Shown here: positions 12,798 to 16,079 of the stretch, piece after piece
Numbering within the stretch: position 1 is the first letter of the stretch
Layout: the number at the start of each line of letters is the position of its first letter
Assembly (NCBI GenBank): GCA_046263155.1
Contig: JBHELF010000061.1
Location: 1 to 16,079 of the forward strand
Origin: DATADF01 sp046263155
GTDB lineage: Bacteria > Actinomycetota > CADDZG01 > WHSQ01
Length of the DNA stretch: 16,079 nucleotides
Reading direction: 5' to 3'
The notes under the pieces: generated by a model
Databases searched by the model: none
Told to the model about the DNA's origin: nothing
The model's input: only the letters and a program-made list of their open reading frames with translations
Made by a program: the position numbers and the translations under genes

Positions 12798-14804
12798 TTA
12801 GGTCAACGCGAACAAGGCCGCAAACAAAGCCACCGCGGCAAAGAGCACCGCGGCGTATCGCTGGACGTTTCCGCTCTGGACGTAACGAAGGATTCCGCCG
12901 GACCAGCCCGTGAGCCCGGCGGCTCCATTGACCGCGTAGTCCACAACTTGCTGGTCGATGTCGTCGTACATGACCCGCGCTGTAGCCATGGTCCCGAAGG
13001 CGGTGCCGTTCACGGCTCCGTCGAGGATGTTTTGGTTGGTCCAATACGTCGCGCGTGCGATGGCGTATTGGATCGGGCGCACGATGCCCTTCAGGTAGAT
13101 GTCGTCGAGGTAGTACTTGTTGACGACAAACCGATACATCCACGCGAAGGGGCCGGCGAGAATGTCGTAGCGCCACCGGTTGGCGTAGAAGAACTGGTAG
13201 CCGACGAGGATTGCGAACAGGGCGACGGCGACCGAGCCCAGCGGAAGCAGCAAGTTATAGAACGTCGAGAATCCATGGTGTTCGTGGCCGGGAACATTGA
13301 TCCAGTCGACGAACGGCCCGATCACCGGAAGACCTAGGAATCCAACGGTGAGACTGCACCCGGCGAGTATCCAGAGCGGGGTCACCATCGAGCCGGGACT
13401 CTCATGCGGATGCCCGTGGCCACGGTATTCACCCCAGAAGGTCTTGACGCAGGCGCGCGTCATATACAGCGCGGTGAGAAACGCGGTGAGGATGGCCGCG
13501 ATGAAGACGATCCAGGCCGTCGCCGCGGTCCCCTCGTTCGCCGCGCGCAGCGCGCCGCCGATGATCTCGTCCTTCGAGAAGAAACCCGCCAGAGGAAAGA
13601 TGCCGGCCAGCGCGAGCGACCCGATGATGAACGTCCTGAATGTGTGGGGCATGTATTTCCTCAGCCCCCCCATCTCACTCATGTTGTTCGTATGCGCGGC
13701 GTGGATAAGAGAGCCGGCGCCCAGGAAGAGCAGCGCCTTGAAGAACGCGTGGGTGAACAGATGGAAGACGCCGGCGGTGTAGGCACCGACGCCCAGCGCG
13801 GCCATCATGTAGGCGAGCTGCGAGATGGTGGAGTAGGCGAGCACTCGCTTGATGTCGTCCTGCACGAGCGCCATCAGGGCGGCGATCAACATCGTGATCG
13901 AGGCGATGATCGCCACGACATTGAGCGCGGAGCCCGCATGCTCAAACAAGAGAAACATCCGCGCCACCAGGTAGATGCCTGCCACGACCATGGTCGCGGC
14001 GTGGATCAGGGCCGAGACCGGTGTGGGTCCGGCCATCGCGTCCGGTAGCCACACGTGTAATGGGAACTGGGCCGACTTTCCGACCGCGCCGCAGAAAAGC
14101 AACAGAGCGCCGACGGTCAGAAGGGTTCCGTGAAGCTCTCCTTCCTCGGCCATGTGGTTCAGCTCGATGACGTTAAACGTGTGGCCTGCGATGAACAGCA
14201 CGAATATGCCGAACAGAAAACCGACGTCGCCGATGCGAGTCGTGATGAACGCCTTGATCGCCGCGGACGAGTTCTCCTTGTCCTCCCAGTAGTGGCCGAT
14301 GAGGAAGTAGGAGCAGACTCCGACGCCCTCCCAGCCCACCAGCATCTGCAGCAGGTTGTTGGCGATGACCAGAAACAACATCGAGAAGGTGAACAGTGAG
14401 AGCGCCGCATAAAACCACGTGTAGCGACTGTCCTCCTTCATGTATCCGGTCGAGTACACCTGGACGAGCAACGACACGGCCGTGACGACCACGAACATGA
14501 CACCCGTCAGGAAGTCGTAGTTCATCCCCAGTTCGAGCTTGAGACTGCTGTCGAATTGGAACCACGTCCAGGATTTGACGACCTGCGCGTTTCCCGCCGC
14601 GAGCTCGGCGAAGGCGGCCAGCGAGAGGAGGAGACCGATGCCAACCGCGCCGATCCCGAGACTGTGACCTCGGTCCGGCATCCGCTTGCCGAAGAACAGA
14701 ATCGCAAAGAACGCCAGGAACGGAAGCAGGGGGACGAGCCACATCACCTCCGTGACCACGCCTTCCTTGGCAGCCTGTTCGACCTGGGCCCAGAGTTGGG
14801 TCAC
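12798..14804 (-). CDS. nuoL: NADH-quinone oxidoreductase subunit L
   Basis: This is the distal proton-channel subunit of complex I, 668 residues from GTG 14804. It contains GVCSYFLIGHYW, AFITTRIGDVGFLFGIF, and the hallmark KSAQFPLHVWLPDAMAGP followed by TPVSALIHAATMVVAGIYLV. It also carries DDIKRVLAYSTISQLAYMMAA and HAFFKALLFLGAGSLIHA. The C-terminus holds the long amphipathic region (YLDDIYLKGIVRPI) and a last hydrophobic segment. The ATG at codon 21 (MWLVPLLPFLAFF) looks more like the usual NuoL N-terminus, so the true start may be 14744; the first 20 residues are acidic and untypical. The GTG lies four bases after the nuoK stop. Length is slightly above average. Confidence 0.96.
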   Translation of the reverse strand: MTQLWAQVEQAAKEGVVTEVMWLVPLLPFLAFFAILFFGKRMPDRGHSLGIGAVGIGLLLSLAAFAELAAGNAQVVKSWTWFQFDSSLKLELGMNYDFLTGVMFVVVTAVSLLVQVYSTGYMKEDSRYTWFYAALSLFTFSMLFLVIANNLLQMLVGWEGVGVCSYFLIGHYWEDKENSSAAIKAFITTRIGDVGFLFGIFVLFIAGHTFNVIELNHMAEEGELHGTLLTVGALLLFCGAVGKSAQFPLHVWLPDAMAGPTPVSALIHAATMVVAGIYLVARMFLLFEHAGSALNVVAIIASITMLIAALMALVQDDIKRVLAYSTISQLAYMMAALGVGAYTAGVFHLFTHAFFKALLFLGAGSLIHAAHTNNMSEMGGLRKYMPHTFRTFIIGSLALAGIFPLAGFFSKDEIIGGALRAANEGTAATAWIVFIAAILTAFLTALYMTRACVKTFWGEYRGHGHPHESPGSMVTPLWILAGCSLTVGFLGLPVIGPFVDWINVPGHEHHGFSTFYNLLLPLGSVAVALFAILVGYQFFYANRWRYDILAGPFAWMYRFVVNKYYLDDIYLKGIVRPIQYAIARATYWTNQNILDGAVNGTAFGTMATARVMYDDIDQQVVDYAVNGAAGLTGWSGGILRYVQSGNVQRYAAVLFAAVALFAALFALT

Positions 14805-14808
14805 GGGC

Positions 14809-15114
14809 TCACCACTTCATCAGGGACATCTCGTCGACGGCCACCGTTTGGCGATTTCTGAAGATCATGATCACGATCGCGAGACCGATACCGACCTCCG
14901 CGGCGGCGACCGCGATCACGAACAAAGCAAAAACCTGGCCGACGACTCCGGCGTCGCCGAAGAGCGCGGCGAAGGCGACGAGGTTGATGTTGACCGCGTT
15001 CAACATCAACTCGATCGAGAGCAGGATCAGCACGGCGTTTTGACGCGCCAGCACCCCGTAGACCCCGATCGAGAAAAGAAGGGCCGACAGGATTAGGAAA
15101 TAAGTGATGGGCAC
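14809..15114 (-). CDS. nuoK: NADH-quinone oxidoreductase subunit K
   Basis: This 101-residue, three-helix membrane subunit of complex I links the quinone site with the proton channels. Both conserved membrane glutamates are present: E35 in LLSIELMLNAVNINLVAF and E72 in VAAAEVGIGLAIVI. The GTG start at 15114 lies three bases after the nuoJ stop, and the stop lies four bases before nuoL. Length is exactly typical. Confidence 0.96.
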   Translation of the reverse strand: MPITYFLILSALLFSIGVYGVLARQNAVLILLSIELMLNAVNINLVAFAALFGDAGVVGQVFALFVIAVAAAEVGIGLAIVIMIFRNRQTVAVDEMSLMKW

Positions 15115-15117
15115 GGG

Positions 15118-15624
15118 CTACTCGACGTCCTTGCGGGCGACGACGATCGCACCGATAAGCGCCGCGAGCAGGAGCACGGAGACGGCCTCGAAAGGCAGCA
15201 CGTACAGCGAGAAGATGACCTCGCCTACGGATCTGGTGACCGTGCCCGACTCGCGCGCCATGTCGATGGTCTGACCCTCAAATGCGCCGGCGGTGACGGT
15301 GCTGATGATGAAGAAAATGGCACCGGCGCAGATCGCCGCAATCAGACGTTGATCGTTATCGAAGTTTCCCTTGCCGATCGGTGCTCTCGTCAGCATGAGC
15401 CCGAAGAGCATCAGGACGACGATTGCCCCCACGTAAACCAGTATCTGAACCCAGGCTATGAACTCGGCAAACAACAGAACGTAGAGCGCGCCGGCGCCCG
15501 ACAACGTGGCCACGAGATACAGGGCCGCGTGGATGACGTTGCGAGTAGTGACGACCATCAGGGCGGCTCCCGACATCATGACCGCGAGAAACGCGAAGAC
15601 GATCTCCTGCCAGGCGGCGGACAT
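15118..15624 (-). CDS. nuoJ: NADH-quinone oxidoreductase subunit J
   Basis: This 168-residue membrane subunit of complex I has five hydrophobic helices. The conserved third helix reads WVQILVYVGAIVVLMLFGLM, preceded by NVIHAALYLVATLSGAGALY. The ATG at 15624 overlaps the stop of the preceding gene by one base (TGATG), which suggests coupled translation. nuoK follows after three bases. Length fits the shorter bacterial NuoJ proteins. Confidence 0.95.
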   Translation of the reverse strand: MSAAWQEIVFAFLAVMMSGAALMVVTTRNVIHAALYLVATLSGAGALYVLLFAEFIAWVQILVYVGAIVVLMLFGLMLTRAPIGKGNFDNDQRLIAAICAGAIFFIISTVTAGAFEGQTIDMARESGTVTRSVGEVIFSLYVLPFEAVSVLLLAALIGAIVVARKDVE

Positions 15625-16079
15625 CAGAAGAGCTCTGTTCCCTCGATGGCCGCGCGACGCGCGGCTTTCGCCCGGGCGATGGCCACGGGCTCGCTGGCAC
15701 CGCGCGCTCGCTCCTCGGCGAGCACGCGCTCGTAGACGGCCTCGGCCTCGGATTCATCTACTCCCTTGATGGCCGGGGCCTCGGCAGGAAGCTGCGCGGT
15801 GGGATCGGGCTGGGGGGGAACGGGGGGCACCGGCTCGATGGGAGGCGGCTTGGGCTCGGGGACCGGAGGCACCGGCTCGGTCTCCTCCGGAGGAGGCCGT
15901 TCGCCTTCTCGTACAGAGGGAGTCCGTTCTGGCATGCCACCCGCCACCGCGCTAGACCCGGTAGCCACTGAGGACGACGTTGGAGCGGCCGAACCTGCCG
16001 CATCTTGCTGCTCCTCCTGAGTGGGAACAACCGGACCCTGTGGCGGCTGGGGCTCTTCAGCTGCGGGGGCACCCGAGGG
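15624..16079 (-). CDS. C-terminal tail of the gene preceding nuoJ, by position probably nuoI
   Basis: The frame is open from the right window edge to a TGA that overlaps the nuoJ start, giving about 151 residues with no start in view that is clearly used. The visible part is all tail. It is rich in P, E, A and Q (EEPQPPQGPVVP, PPVPEPKPPPIEPVPPVPPQ) and ends in a predicted charged helix (EAEAVYERVLAEERARGA, then AIARAKAARRAA). No 4Fe-4S cysteine motif lies inside the window. In the common nuoA-N order the gene before nuoJ is nuoI, and actinobacterial NuoI proteins can carry disordered tails. On that basis this is inferred to be NuoI. Another accessory subunit or a separate proline-rich protein is possible. 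The GTG at 15968 could in theory start a separate protein of 114 residues. Confidence 0.6.
   Translation of the reverse strand, partial: PSGAPAAEEPQPPQGPVVPTQEEQQDAAGSAAPTSSSVATGSSAVAGGMPERTPSVREGERPPPEETEPVPPVPEPKPPPIEPVPPVPPQPDPTAQLPAEAPAIKGVDESEAEAVYERVLAEERARGASEPVAIARAKAARRAAIEGTELF

Noticed and set aside
15800..15900. G-rich repeats near the right end as a possible tandem repeat or CRISPR-like array
   Set aside because: They are proline codons of the low-complexity tail before nuoJ, with no regular unit or spacer pattern.

Overview
This is a GC-rich bacterial chromosome segment with dense, mostly minus-strand genes, frequent GTG/TTG starts, short or overlapping gene junctions, a tRNA-Tyr whose 3' CCA is not encoded, and a small protein that looks like the largely actinobacterial DUF1876 family. 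The best guess is a member of Actinomycetota, possibly a deep-branching lineage. This assignment is inference, because no rRNA or marker gene is present.

Layout. 1-1132 (minus): the N-terminal half of a CheY-like response regulator, cut by the window edge, preceded by a class I SAM-dependent methyltransferase. 1210-2417: a small accessory module made of a DUF5678-like protein, a retropepsin-like aspartic protease whose reading frame is broken, and a divergent XRE-type regulator. Two copies of an 18-bp palindrome sit at the regulator gene. 2434-6810 (minus): a tight four-gene unit transcribed as ATP-grasp peptide-ligase-like protein, MoxR AAA+ ATPase, CoxE-like VWA protein, family 2 glycosyltransferase. 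6955-7037 (plus): tRNA-Tyr(GTA). 7124-8335 (minus): a secreted M23 peptidase. 8387-9638 (plus): a sugar-nucleotide pyrophosphorylase and the DUF1876 protein. 9765-16079 (minus): the distal half of a respiratory complex I operon, nuoN, nuoM, nuoL, nuoK, nuoJ, and the C-terminal tail of the gene before nuoJ, by position probably nuoI.

How the genes work together. The nuo genes encode membrane-arm subunits of a proton-pumping NADH:quinone oxidoreductase. Convergent gene ends at 7040-7120 and 9640-9764 each hold a long hairpin that fits two-way transcription termination. MoxR and VWA proteins normally work as a pair, a AAA+ motor and its metal-ion-dependent adaptor. Finding them in one unit with a peptide-ligase-like ATP-grasp enzyme and a glycosyltransferase suggests a shared but unknown job. 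The M23 peptidase and the sugar-nucleotide enzyme point to cell envelope work.

The most unusual region is 1210-2417. The protease frame can be restored by removing one base from a four-G run at 1647-1650, and its catalytic motif reads D-S-W where D-[ST]-G is expected. The nearby palindromes look like operators for the divergent XRE protein. No CRISPR array, insertion sequence, prophage gene or rRNA was seen.
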